A stretch of 64,000 nt of DNA from positions 40,125-104,124 of the forward strand of contig JAKVBT010000012.1 of assembly GCA_022446905.1 (NCBI GenBank), given 5' to 3'. This document shows positions 16,407-26,000 of this stretch, one piece after another. The notes below the pieces were generated by a model that ran no database searches, had not been told where the DNA came from, and saw only the letters and a list, made by a program, of their open reading frames with translations. Both the position numbers and the translations under genes were made by a program. Source of the stretch: Phycisphaerales bacterium (lineage in GTDB: Bacteria > Planctomycetota > Phycisphaerae > Phycisphaerales > SM1A02). Position 1 is the first letter of the stretch; each line of letters starts with the position of its first letter.

Positions 16407-17735
16407 TCAACTTGCCCGAGACGATCGGCCTCCTGGATAGAACGCGAGCAGCAAACCAAGACAAACAACCGCTGCATACATTGGGACCGAGAACAGCATC
16501 GACCAATCCATACTGCTGCTCCCGTCTGTATTTGCGATCTTGGCCATTTCACCAATGAGGCCTGCGACGTAACTGCCAACGATGATGCCGATGCCGACAA
16601 TGACCAGATTGAAGAGGTTCTGCGCACTGGCCTTGACATCATCCGTGCATTCCTCGTCCACGACCATGAACGCTACAAAGATGAAGCACCCGAAGCAGAG
16701 ACCGTGCAGTGCTACGCCCGCAATCAAGAGACCGATTTCCGCAATGCCTGTCACACTATGAATCCACTCAATTTGTGAGAAGAGGAACATACGCAGTGCG
16801 TACGCAGCCAAGCCAATAGCCAGCAATGACTTTCGAGACCAGATGCCCGCAACCAGTGGTATCAGAAAGAGGACAAGGATCTCACTCATCTGACCAATGG
16901 TCATCAGGCCGCCCCCTCCAACTCCAAACACGCTATTGATCGCTTCAATAGCCCCCTCGCCCTGCTTCTGGTATTCACCTAAGAATTCAGATGTATAGAC
17001 AAAGTAGAACTGGTGAATCATGCTGACTGGCACTGCCAAGAGGAACAGTGTCAACAGCGGGTTCTTTCTAACTTCTTGAATGGCTTCGGCGGTTGCTGAA
17101 GCTTGTTCGCCCTCTTGAGGTGGCGTCCCTGGCAATGTAAAGCAGTAGACACCCATTACCACACCAAGCAAAGCGCTGAGCTTAAAGGCATCTTGCATGC
17201 CCATGGCCCACTCGTCTTGGGGATAGGAATGCAGCAGCCATTGCCCGATGCCAATTCCGACAACAATCCAACCAACCGTGCCCCAAACACGAACGAGTCC
17301 AAAGTCACGGTCACGGTTTGGCATGTGATGAAATGCCAATGAATTGGTGAGCGCAATCGTTGGCGCATAGATAAGTGAGTACAGAATGGAGATGCCGAAG
17401 AACACCCAATAGGACTCAATGGCGGCCAACTGCCAAACCACGATGGCACCAATCAAGTGACTGATGCCAAGGTACTTTTCCGTATTGAACCAGCGATCAG
17501 CAATCTGCCCGGCAATAAACGGGCCAAGAATGGCGCCCACCCCGCCAGCCATGAACATCCACCCAATCTGACCAGGCTCAAATCCCCGATAGTCCTTCAA
17601 GAATGGATAGAGCAGTGGAAGCCATGCCCCCCAGATCGCGTACTGCAGGAACATCATGAATGAAAGACGAGACCCAAGACCCAAACCCATCTTGGGCGGA
17701 TCTTGGAAGCGGGGTTGATTGGTCAGTGTTGTCAT
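16407..17735 (-). CDS. NupG-type nucleoside/sugar MFS permease
   Basis: This 442-aa transporter has 12 predicted membrane segments and matches the nucleoside:H+ symporter branch of the MFS: an early MMFLQYAIWGAWLPLLYPFL segment, FIAGQIADRWF, and the family's FGLVRVWGTVGWI loop. The ATG at 17735 is used; 19 upstream in-frame residues are probably leader. In planctomycetes such permeases often sit beside Gfo/Idh/MocA genes, so this may carry the substrate of the adjacent cassette rather than nucleosides (inference). It is divergent from threonine aldolase with 50 bases between the starts. Confidence 0.86.
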   Translation of the reverse strand: MTTLTNQPRFQDPPKMGLGLGSRLSFMMFLQYAIWGAWLPLLYPFLKDYRGFEPGQIGWMFMAGGVGAILGPFIAGQIADRWFNTEKYLGISHLIGAIVVWQLAAIESYWVFFGISILYSLIYAPTIALTNSLAFHHMPNRDRDFGLVRVWGTVGWIVVGIGIGQWLLHSYPQDEWAMGMQDAFKLSALLGVVMGVYCFTLPGTPPQEGEQASATAEAIQEVRKNPLLTLFLLAVPVSMIHQFYFVYTSEFLGEYQKQGEGAIEAINSVFGVGGGGLMTIGQMSEILVLFLIPLVAGIWSRKSLLAIGLAAYALRMFLFSQIEWIHSVTGIAEIGLLIAGVALHGLCFGCFIFVAFMVVDEECTDDVKASAQNLFNLVIVGIGIIVGSYVAGLIGEMAKIANTDGSSSMDWSMLFSVPMYAAVVCLGLLLAFYPGGRSSRAS

Positions 17736-17785
17736 GACCGAAAGGTATAGCAGATCGCCCTCAATTCGGCAGGTACCATGCACCC

Positions 17786-18826
17786 ATGACACGCATCGTC
17801 GACCTCCGCAGCGACACAGTGACGCAACCCACTGAAGCCATGAAGGCCGCCATGATGGCTGCTCCGCTTGGGGATGACGTCCTTGGGGATGAGCCGACCG
17901 TCATGGCTTTGCAGGACCGCTGCGCCGCCCTCTTTGGCAAAGAAGCAGCGTGCTTTGTGCCCTCAGGGTCCATGGCCAACCAAACTGCCATTTACGCCCA
18001 TACCCGACATGGCCAAGAGATCATCTGTCATGAAGACAGTCACATCTACTGCTACGAAGCAGGCGCCTGGGCGGCGATGTCAGGATGTTCCATTGCGATG
18101 CTCCGCGGGCCACGCGGTCAGTTCACTGCTGTGGATGTAGCGAATGCCATTCGCATGGATGATCACCACTTCCCCATCAGTCGTCTTCTGGTGGTTGAGA
18201 ACACACAGAATCGTGGCGGCGGCGCTATCTGGCCACAGGACCAACTACACGCGGTCACTTCTGAAGCTCGCCGGCACGGGCTCCGTTGCCATCTGGATGG
18301 CGCCAGAATCTGGAACGCCTGCGCGGCTACGGGCATCAGCCCAGATTCCTGGGCCGCGCCATTCGACACCATTTCAGCTTGCTTTTCGAAAGGACTCGGC
18401 TGCCCGGTCGGCTCCATTGTCTGTGGTGATGCCGAAACCATCGCACGGGTACACCGAGCCCGAAAGATGTTTGGCGGCACCATGCGGCAGAGCGGCATTC
18501 TTGCTGCCGCAGCCTTGTATGCGCTGGATCATCATCTTGACCGACTTCAGGATGATCATGCCCATGCCAAAATGCTGGCCAACACGCTCGCTGCTTGTCC
18601 TGGCGTCTCCATTGAACCTTCAGAGGTGGAGACCAATATTGTGTATTTCGATGTGCAATCCGACGCTTCAGCCATTGCCACAGCACTTCAGGAGCGAGGC
18701 GTTCATATCCTCGACACCGGACCACGGACACTTCGGGCAGTCACCAGCCTGGCAGTGTCCTTGGAGGATGTAGAGCATGCCTGCTCCATCTTCCAAGCAC
18801 ACTTTTGCAAGGAGCCTGTGACATGA
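17786..18826 (+). CDS. ltaE: Low-specificity L-threonine aldolase
   Basis: This is a PLP enzyme of the aspartate-aminotransferase fold that cleaves L-threonine and allo-threonine to glycine and acetaldehyde. Landmarks are the N-terminal DLRSDTVTQPT motif, GDDVLGDEPTV, HEDSHIYCYEAGA, the aspartate of HLDGARIWNA (Asp171) and the PLP lysine in CFSKGLGCPVGS (Lys202). Its length of 346 aa is standard. Its stop overlaps the start of the pyrophosphatase gene as ATGA, so the two are translated together. Confidence 0.93.
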   Translation: MTRIVDLRSDTVTQPTEAMKAAMMAAPLGDDVLGDEPTVMALQDRCAALFGKEAACFVPSGSMANQTAIYAHTRHGQEIICHEDSHIYCYEAGAWAAMSGCSIAMLRGPRGQFTAVDVANAIRMDDHHFPISRLLVVENTQNRGGGAIWPQDQLHAVTSEARRHGLRCHLDGARIWNACAATGISPDSWAAPFDTISACFSKGLGCPVGSIVCGDAETIARVHRARKMFGGTMRQSGILAAAALYALDHHLDRLQDDHAHAKMLANTLAACPGVSIEPSEVETNIVYFDVQSDASAIATALQERGVHILDTGPRTLRAVTSLAVSLEDVEHACSIFQAHFCKEPVT

Positions 18827-19341
18827 GTGCCAACTACATGGACCTTCCCAGCGGGCCGAATCCCCCGGAAGTGCTCAATGCCGTCATTGAAATCCCTCCG
18901 GGTAGCGCCAACAAGTATGAATACGACAAGACACTGAATGTCTTTCGACTCGACCGCACGCTCTTTAGCCCTGTGCATTACCCAGGGGCCTATGGCTTCG
19001 TCCCCCGCACATTGGCGGAAGATGGTGACCCACTTGACATTCTCGTCATGTTGGAGGGGCACTGTTTCACCGGCGCGTTGGTGGAAGTGCGTCCCCTCGG
19101 CGTGCTGGAAATGAAAGATGACAAGGGATTGGATCACAAGATCCTTGCAGTGCCGACCAATGATCCGCGCAAGGTAGAGATGCACGGGCTACAAAATGTT
19201 CCGAGACACACACTGCGCGAAATCGACTACTTCTTCCATATCTACAAAGAACTGGAAGGCAAGGAAACCGATACCTACGGATGGCAGGATCGCGTGGAAG
19301 CGTTCCGAATCATTGAGGAATCGATTGCAAGCTATGGCTGA
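18823..19341 (+). CDS. ppa: Inorganic pyrophosphatase, family I
   Basis: This soluble enzyme hydrolyses pyrophosphate made by biosynthetic reactions. The start at 18823 lies in an ATGA overlap with ltaE. The family signature EDGDPLDILVM carries the metal-binding aspartates, preceded by NKYEYDK and YPGAYGFVPRT, and followed by DDKGLDHKILAVP. At 172 aa it has the usual prokaryotic length. The last ten bases overlap the convergent secreted-protein gene. Confidence 0.96.
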   Translation: MSANYMDLPSGPNPPEVLNAVIEIPPGSANKYEYDKTLNVFRLDRTLFSPVHYPGAYGFVPRTLAEDGDPLDILVMLEGHCFTGALVEVRPLGVLEMKDDKGLDHKILAVPTNDPRKVEMHGLQNVPRHTLREIDYFFHIYKELEGKETDTYGWQDRVEAFRIIEESIASYG

Positions 19342-22300
19342 TAGCAAGTCTCGCCCATCGAATCGATGACAGCGAGTAGATCCGGCAACCCAACATGCAG
19401 GTCACGCTTGGCTGGTGCGACATCGGCTCGTGAGAATCGACTCCCAATCTTGAGCGGCCCCCACGCGTGCAATACGGCAATGAGGTCCATCACATCGACT
19501 TGTTGATCCTCGGTAATGTCGCAGATGCAAGACTGCATTGGCCCGTCGGCATCGCCGAGGTAAAAGTAACCGCACTCCTGAACTACACCGCCGCCCAGAT
19601 CCGTCAAACAACCCAGCCCGATCTCGATGCCGTCATGAACTCCAGATACATCACAGTCATCCCATGCATGCACTGACTGACATATGTCACCTGCTGCAGA
19701 CAGATCTGTTTGCGCAAAGTTGGCCGGGATACCGAGCCCGTCAGATGGGCCGACAATCGCCGTGACTACAGGCACCTCGAGCCAGATGGCTTCGAAGGCC
19801 CCATCCGGATGCAAGACCAGCTGCACGCTGACCGAATCACTTGAACTGGCACCCGCACCGGAATACATCGGAACATCAAGCCATGTCACCGCTGTCGATC
19901 CACCGGGACCTGTTCCCAAAAGCACCTGCCCTCCACTAGATGGATCTAGATCCGTGCGATAGGCCGCGATACCCGGGATCATGAAGTGATCGACCGGCAA
20001 AGCTTCGTAGCCGCCGCCCGCAGTGCCGAATGTCACATACCCATTATCACTGACATACATCTCATTAAAGGTGTTTCCGGCAAATGGGAATGAGAAACCG
20101 ATATCGACAAGCAGCGATGTTTCGTCCTGCAGCCCAAGGTTGGTGCCGCCGAGCGGATCAATCTGGAACTCAAGCGCGGGCGTCGAACAGACTGTCCAGT
20201 ACGAACTGGCTCCCTGCCCTACCCAGCGGACCTGCTGGTTAATCAGATCGCAGTCCAAACTGTAGTGCTCAACACCCCATCGTGGTTCGCCAGGAATGGT
20301 GAGCTCGCACTGATCAGCCACATCATTTTCATTGCAATCTGCAAACGGCGTCGCAGCCTGGGGATCGCAGTTCAAAGCATCGGACAGATCTGTTTCTCTG
20401 AAGAAGGGCGGAACGCCCAATCCCACAGATACGCCAACTACAGCATTGTCAACATCTACCAGATCCCAAGTCGTTTCAAATGCACCATTGGGATGCAAGA
20501 CCAGTTGCACACGGTTCAGTCGAGTGGGCTGTTGCCACAAGGGAAGGTCCATCCAAGTCACAACGACAGAGTTGGCTGGGCCGATACCGACGCGCACATC
20601 ACCTGAGACAGAAGGGTCCAGGTCGGTAAAGAGGGCGCTGATGCGCATCATCGAGAAGTGGGCTGACAAAGAGGGAATGTAGTTCGTATCAAAGGTATCG
20701 AACGTGATATAGCCATTGCTTCCAATGCGAATATTGTCCCACCACTGACCCGCAAATGGGAATGAAAATGGCATGGGGTACTCCACCGAGTCATCATCCG
20801 CCATGCTGAGCACCGTGTGATTGGTTGGATCAATCCAGGCACCAGTTCCAGAAATGGTGCAGTAGCCCCATGCACTGGACGCATCCACAGGCGGCACCCA
20901 TCGCCCCCCCAATCCACCAAGGTCGAGATCTTCAACGAAATATTCGCTCATCAGATCAACGGCATGAGCAAATCCACAGGTGTCAATGACCCCGTCGTTA
21001 TCACAATCCAACAGTGGGTCCACCAAGATTTGACACCAGTCGAGGACGCCGTCTGCATCACAGTCAAGGAGCGGATCAACTGCTATTTCACAAGAGTCGA
21101 TGAGACCATTGAGATCGCAATCAATCGCCGGATCGTATGCCTGACAAACATCCAATACGCCGTCGCCATTGCAGTCCAGCGTTGGATCATCGCCGAGCTC
21201 ACAACTATCAACGAGACCATTCTCGTCACAGTCAAGCGCCGGATCGTATGCCTGACAAACATCCAATACACCGTCGCCATTGCAATCCAGTGTTGGATCT
21301 TCATCGAACTCACAGGTGTCAATGAGTCCATTTCCATCGCAGTCATAGTTGTACCACTGAGAGTTAACCTGACAAACGTCCAATTCGCCATCGGCATTGC
21401 AGTCAAGTGATGGGTCCGTTGCCATTTCGCAACTGTCAAGATTGCCATTGGCGTCACAGTCGAACAAAGGCCCTTCATACGCGACTTGACAGGCATCATG
21501 CCAGCCATCGCCGTCACAATCCACCTCTGCACCCAGCAGCAGTACTTCCATCAGATCGAATCGAAAGTCTTCATTGCAATCGCCATTGCGATCACTGGCA
21601 ATGACATCAAGATTGAACGCGCGGCCCTGCCCATCGCTCGACATCGGCGCTCCGGTCCAGACCGAAATGACATCGGTGTCCCATTCTTGAACAACCGCCA
21701 GGCCAATGGCTACGGAATGGCCAGCAGCGGAATGTGGATCTCCGAAAGCCACGATCTGCTGCTCTGGCCAATCGAGATCCGACTCCCCATCGCCACCGCT
21801 AAAGGACATGATGGCGCCCTGCACCAAGCCATTTGGATCACGCCAACCTGGCGCCCCGAGCAAAATGAGTCCACGAGATGCTTGCTCATCGCCATTGACG
21901 GTGATATCCAAGCCAACCACCGATGAGCCCGCTTGATCCCAGCTCTGCCCACCACCCATGGTCAACTTGGTTCCATCCATGAAGCTTCCACCGGACTCGA
22001 TGGGGTCGTACAACCAGGCAGCGCCAGCCTGTGATCCAAGTTCATTGTCACCGGGAGACCCAACCAAGAGCGCCATCCCTTGTGAAGTGTGCACAAGATC
22101 GACCGCAGCGCCATAGCGTGCCCACGCATGAGGCATTTCAGAAGTCAGTGACTGCTGAAACTGCCACTGGCCGTCGTACCACTCAAAGACTTCAACCATG
22201 CCTTGGCTGCCGCTATACCTCGGAGCGCCAACGATGACATAGCCGTTCTCGATATCAACTGCCGTTCCAAAGCGTGCCCCCGCCTGTGGCGCATGGGAGA

Positions 22301-22949
22301 CAAGCACAGTACTTGGCGCAAACGAACCTTCGATTTCCGCAATGGTCCAGGTCCAAGCCTGACCCACAGTCATGACCTCTACATCATCATCCTCTGAAGC
22401 ATCAAGGTCTGCACCCCAGGCCCCCGCAACAATCAGACCGTCGTCAATAGCTACATCACACCCCAGATAATCACCCGGATGGATGCCCGGTGCTTCCAAC
22501 ATCAGGTCGGTACGGATGCTGCTGGGAAGCACATCATCAGTAAGGTCAACAACCCAAACACTGCCGTGATCATCACCATAGCGCCAAGCCCCAACAACGA
22601 GAATGCCATCATCAATCGCTACTGCATCACCAAATCGGGCGCCAGCCTCGGGTATTTCTGGACGAACAGTCGAGACATGTGTCCACTGCCAGGGCATGCC
22701 CTCCAGTGAGGCTTCTGTAGCAGTTCGCATATAGACATCGACGGCACCACTCTGGGGGCCATCGTGCGCATCGCCTGGCCGACCCACCACCGCCAAATGG
22801 CCATCTACAGCCACATCAGCGCCGTGCCCTGCCATGACAGATGAACCGCTCCAATCACTGATTTGTGTGAAGAAGTCCGTAGGTGCCGTGACTGCAAAGG
22901 CGGGTTGCCCCAGCAGAACTGTGATAAGAACACTTGATCTGAAAGGCAT
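19332..22949 (-). CDS. Giant secreted FG-GAP / Asp-Cys repeat protein with dockerin-like end
   Basis: The ATG at 22949, with GGAGGG upstream, gives 1205 aa and a signal peptide (MPFRSSVLITVLLGQPAFA). Residues about 30-420 are FG-GAP/beta-propeller-like repeats (for example GARFGDAVAIDDGILVVGAW). Residues about 475-660 hold ten Asp/Cys repeats (annotated at 20970-21522). Two related domains of about 190 residues follow, each with an FPFAG...SNGY or SDNGY motif and an LVLHP.GAFE strand. The end has dockerin-like repeats (VDVMDLIAVLHAWGP; LPDLLAVIDSMGETC). It probably acts at the cell surface; no catalytic motif was seen. Its upstream neighbour on the same strand also carries FG-GAP repeats and this kind of ending. 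Confidence 0.85.
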   Translation of the reverse strand: MPFRSSVLITVLLGQPAFAVTAPTDFFTQISDWSGSSVMAGHGADVAVDGHLAVVGRPGDAHDGPQSGAVDVYMRTATEASLEGMPWQWTHVSTVRPEIPEAGARFGDAVAIDDGILVVGAWRYGDDHGSVWVVDLTDDVLPSSIRTDLMLEAPGIHPGDYLGCDVAIDDGLIVAGAWGADLDASEDDDVEVMTVGQAWTWTIAEIEGSFAPSTVLVSHAPQAGARFGTAVDIENGYVIVGAPRYSGSQGMVEVFEWYDGQWQFQQSLTSEMPHAWARYGAAVDLVHTSQGMALLVGSPGDNELGSQAGAAWLYDPIESGGSFMDGTKLTMGGGQSWDQAGSSVVGLDITVNGDEQASRGLILLGAPGWRDPNGLVQGAIMSFSGGDGESDLDWPEQQIVAFGDPHSAAGHSVAIGLAVVQEWDTDVISVWTGAPMSSDGQGRAFNLDVIASDRNGDCNEDFRFDLMEVLLLGAEVDCDGDGWHDACQVAYEGPLFDCDANGNLDSCEMATDPSLDCNADGELDVCQVNSQWYNYDCDGNGLIDTCEFDEDPTLDCNGDGVLDVCQAYDPALDCDENGLVDSCELGDDPTLDCNGDGVLDVCQAYDPAIDCDLNGLIDSCEIAVDPLLDCDADGVLDWCQILVDPLLDCDNDGVIDTCGFAHAVDLMSEYFVEDLDLGGLGGRWVPPVDASSAWGYCTISGTGAWIDPTNHTVLSMADDDSVEYPMPFSFPFAGQWWDNIRIGSNGYITFDTFDTNYIPSLSAHFSMMRISALFTDLDPSVSGDVRVGIGPANSVVVTWMDLPLWQQPTRLNRVQLVLHPNGAFETTWDLVDVDNAVVGVSVGLGVPPFFRETDLSDALNCDPQAATPFADCNENDVADQCELTIPGEPRWGVEHYSLDCDLINQQVRWVGQGASSYWTVCSTPALEFQIDPLGGTNLGLQDETSLLVDIGFSFPFAGNTFNEMYVSDNGYVTFGTAGGGYEALPVDHFMIPGIAAYRTDLDPSSGGQVLLGTGPGGSTAVTWLDVPMYSGAGASSSDSVSVQLVLHPDGAFEAIWLEVPVVTAIVGPSDGLGIPANFAQTDLSAAGDICQSVHAWDDCDVSGVHDGIEIGLGCLTDLGGGVVQECGYFYLGDADGPMQSCICDITEDQQVDVMDLIAVLHAWGPLKIGSRFSRADVAPAKRDLHVGLPDLLAVIDSMGETCYQP
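20970..21522 (-). repeat. Tandem Asp/Cys repeats, about 111-bp period
   Basis: Ten protein units of 18-20 residues follow the pattern D-C-[DN]-x-[DN]-G-x-x-D-x-C-[QE], each probably binding Ca2+ through Asp side chains, with Cys pairs. Units ending CQ and CE mostly alternate, so the DNA period for near-identical copies is 111 bases (for instance copies beginning at 21127 and 21238). Recent copying within the array is visible in the middle units. Confidence 0.85.
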
Positions 22950-23097
22950 CTGGCCCTCCCACGTGCTGACTATGGGCCGACATAGGCAATGGTGAACCAC
23001 AGTGGCGGCGGAGCCTGAAAATCACTCACTCCTTGTCCGCACAAACCGAATTTACCGCCATTTCAGGAGCTCTGCCAGCGTTACCGCCCTCAGACCC

Positions 23098-26000
23098 TCA
23101 AGGAAGGCGATACCAGCCAGCCATCACCGAATCGACCTGCCCATCGCCGTCTGAATCGATCGGGAAGCACAACAGATCTTCGATAGCGTCGTCCGGGCAT
23201 CCACCCCAAGCCTGAATGACCCCAATGAGCTCAGACGAGTCGATCATTCCATCGCCTTCGAGCATGCCATCAGAGGCTTCTGGCAGGAAGTCCGCTCGGA
23301 ACGCATTGGCATCACCGGCATGTACAGGGCCCCAGTGCGACAGAACGGCAAGGAGATCCTGTAGATCGACCTGACCATCCCAGCCGGCAACATCACTCGG
23401 ACACCACCATTGGCTATAGCAGTCGTGGTCACAAGTGTCGGCACGGCCATTGCCATTTGAGTCCGGCAGATTCTCCGCATGATCTGGAATGCCATTGAAG
23501 TTGCAGTCAGCACTTCGCATCGAGCCACGAGCGTTCCCGTCACATTCATCAGGCCGACCATTGCCATCCAGATCGACGCTGGTGCCATTGGCGATATCAC
23601 AAGAGTCCGGCACACCATTGACCTGACAGTCGCAGTAGTCCGGGTCATATTGATCGGAATCACTGCAGTCAACCGTGCCATCATTGGCACGAACTAAGTC
23701 AAGAATGTCATTCACACCAGTGTTGTTGCAGTCTTCGTACGCCGCTGCATATTGGATCACAGCACCGGTATCCACATTGGTGCCTTGTATCCCTGGAGCT
23801 CCAACATAAATCATGTTTCCATTGGCAACCGAATCTGCCGTTGCCGCCACAACGCGCCCAAAGTCATCACCTTCACTTGGGTTTCGGCTTGCAAGGCGGC
23901 CGATTTCCTTCCAATCATCATCCACCAGTGTCCAAGCCCAGACATATCCAACTTCATCGCCATCAATATCTTTGGCGCGAGGTGCCCCAGCAATGATGGT
24001 TTCTCCGTCGGCTGCCAGTTCGATGGACTCACCAAAACGCTCAGCAGAATCAGCAACAGGTGTCGAGAACCTAGACACAAACGAAACAGTGTTGTCAACA
24101 GCAACTTCATACAGCCGTACAGCGCCGGTGCGAGGGTCATCATTCAGCGCCCCCGGCGCAGATATCAGCACGCGAGCTGTGCCGTCATCGAGCACATGCA
24201 AGTCAATCGATTCGCCAAAGTACGCATGGCCCAACTCACCATGGTCAGCAATGAGCCCAGCCTCTGTCCATTCATCACCTGACCGGCGATAGAAGAAGAC
24301 AGCCCCAGCATCCCACGCTGTGTCACCGTCGTTCCAGAATGGGGCCCCGACAGCAAGCAAGTCGCCCTCGACCGCCAGTGAGGCCCCGAAGCCACTTCGC
24401 CAAGACAATCCCTCGGGCCGTAAAATTGGCTCACCCTCAGTCCACTGGTCCAAGGTGTTCCGGTAGAACACATTGACCTGCATACCAGCCGGAGCTTGGA
24501 CATTTCCGTTGCCCGGATCACCTAAAAGCAGAACATCATTTTCCAAGGCAACCGAAGTTCCAGCGTTCGCAGATGGGAAACCCTCCTCCGAAACGAGATA
24601 CGCCTCTTCATCCCAGACATTGGGGCCTTGGGTCCAGACTTGGACGTATCCACTGGCCATGGCAATGCGACGCTCTGGACCAAGTGGCAAAGTGTCATCC
24701 AGATCAGTATCCACAGCCTTTGCACTAAATCCAGAATCTGCCGAAATCAGATTCTGGGTCCACACCAGTTCTTGCGCCTCAGTGTCGTATTCATACGTCG
24801 TCGCCCGCATCACAGTGCCGTCCACTGTTGACAACGTGACGAACAAACTCCCATCATCGCTCACCGTAATTTTGTCACCAATCTGATCGCCTGCTTCAGC
24901 ACCAGGCGTCAGGATTCGATCATCTTCGGCGATCAAACCACAGACCTTCACCCCATTGATTGGAGCGTCATCACAGGAGGTCCCCTCCCCACGGTAGGTG
25001 CCACCTGCAGACCAGCAGTTCAACTGTTCATGATCGGGAAGCATGATGCACTCGCCAAAATCATCACCAAGACAGCAGGCGCCATAGGTGAACACGGTGC
25101 CCGTCCCGAGCAAAAGCTGCGCTGCGCCCTCGACGTTTGGCTGATAGGGACCAAATGCATCCAAATCTGTATCCCAACCATCACCTGGGGCTGTCGGGGA
25201 ACTCAGTGGATCAGTGACTAGGGAGTAGAACTCCGCACCAGTCAATGGTGCGCCTGTGACCTCAAGAGCCAAGCCCTGCAAGGCTGCAGCTGCTCCAGCC
25301 ACAATCGGTGCGGCCGAAGATGTGCCCCCAAATTCCGTCGTGTAAAACTGTTCACGGCCAATGCCTGCTTGAGGGACAAGATCGCCATAGCCGAGTGTGG
25401 CCACTTCCGAGCCCCATCCCTGCAACTTCACTTGAGACCCAAAGCAACTGAAGTCAAGTCGATCATGCCGATCGTCAGGAGTGCCCGCGCCAATCATGAA
25501 CTGTCCTGTCGGCCCGTTCGCACTGATCCAACTCCGGTGGTACTCAAATTCTGGACCGTCGTAATTGAACGCATTATTCCCTGCGGATGAAATCACAATG
25601 ACTCCAGCAGACACTGCCGCCTGCGCCGCGAGATAGTTGTCCAGCGTGGTCATTTCCATATTGACGGTCGGACAGCAACCTGAGTTCTCGCCCGAAGAAC
25701 AGCAGAATGGGTAACAGGGCTGGAAGGCACAATCTTCTAGGTCCGAAAGGCCGTACCATGGGGACACGGATCCCATGGTGCAATACACAATGGTGCCTTG
25801 TGGAAGATTAGTTGCCGCATCTGCAAGGCCATTGGCCCACTGCCCAGCCCAGAAGTATCCAGTTGCTTCCGGGGCCATTCCACCCATGCCATACTCGCCA
25901 GCATGGTTGGGATCGGCACTCTCCTTGGCCAGCACAATCCCAAGACCGGCAGAGCCATGGTCGTCAGGCACAATGCCTGTACGAGGCGTGACGTAGCAAA

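Noticed and set aside
20817..21410. A 197-aa plus-strand open frame across the Asp/Cys repeat region.
   Set aside because: It is the antisense reading of a repetitive coding region and has no independent signals.
20970..21522. Repeated short units that could suggest a CRISPR array.
   Set aside because: The repeats stay in frame, encode a protein motif and have no conserved spacer/repeat alternation.
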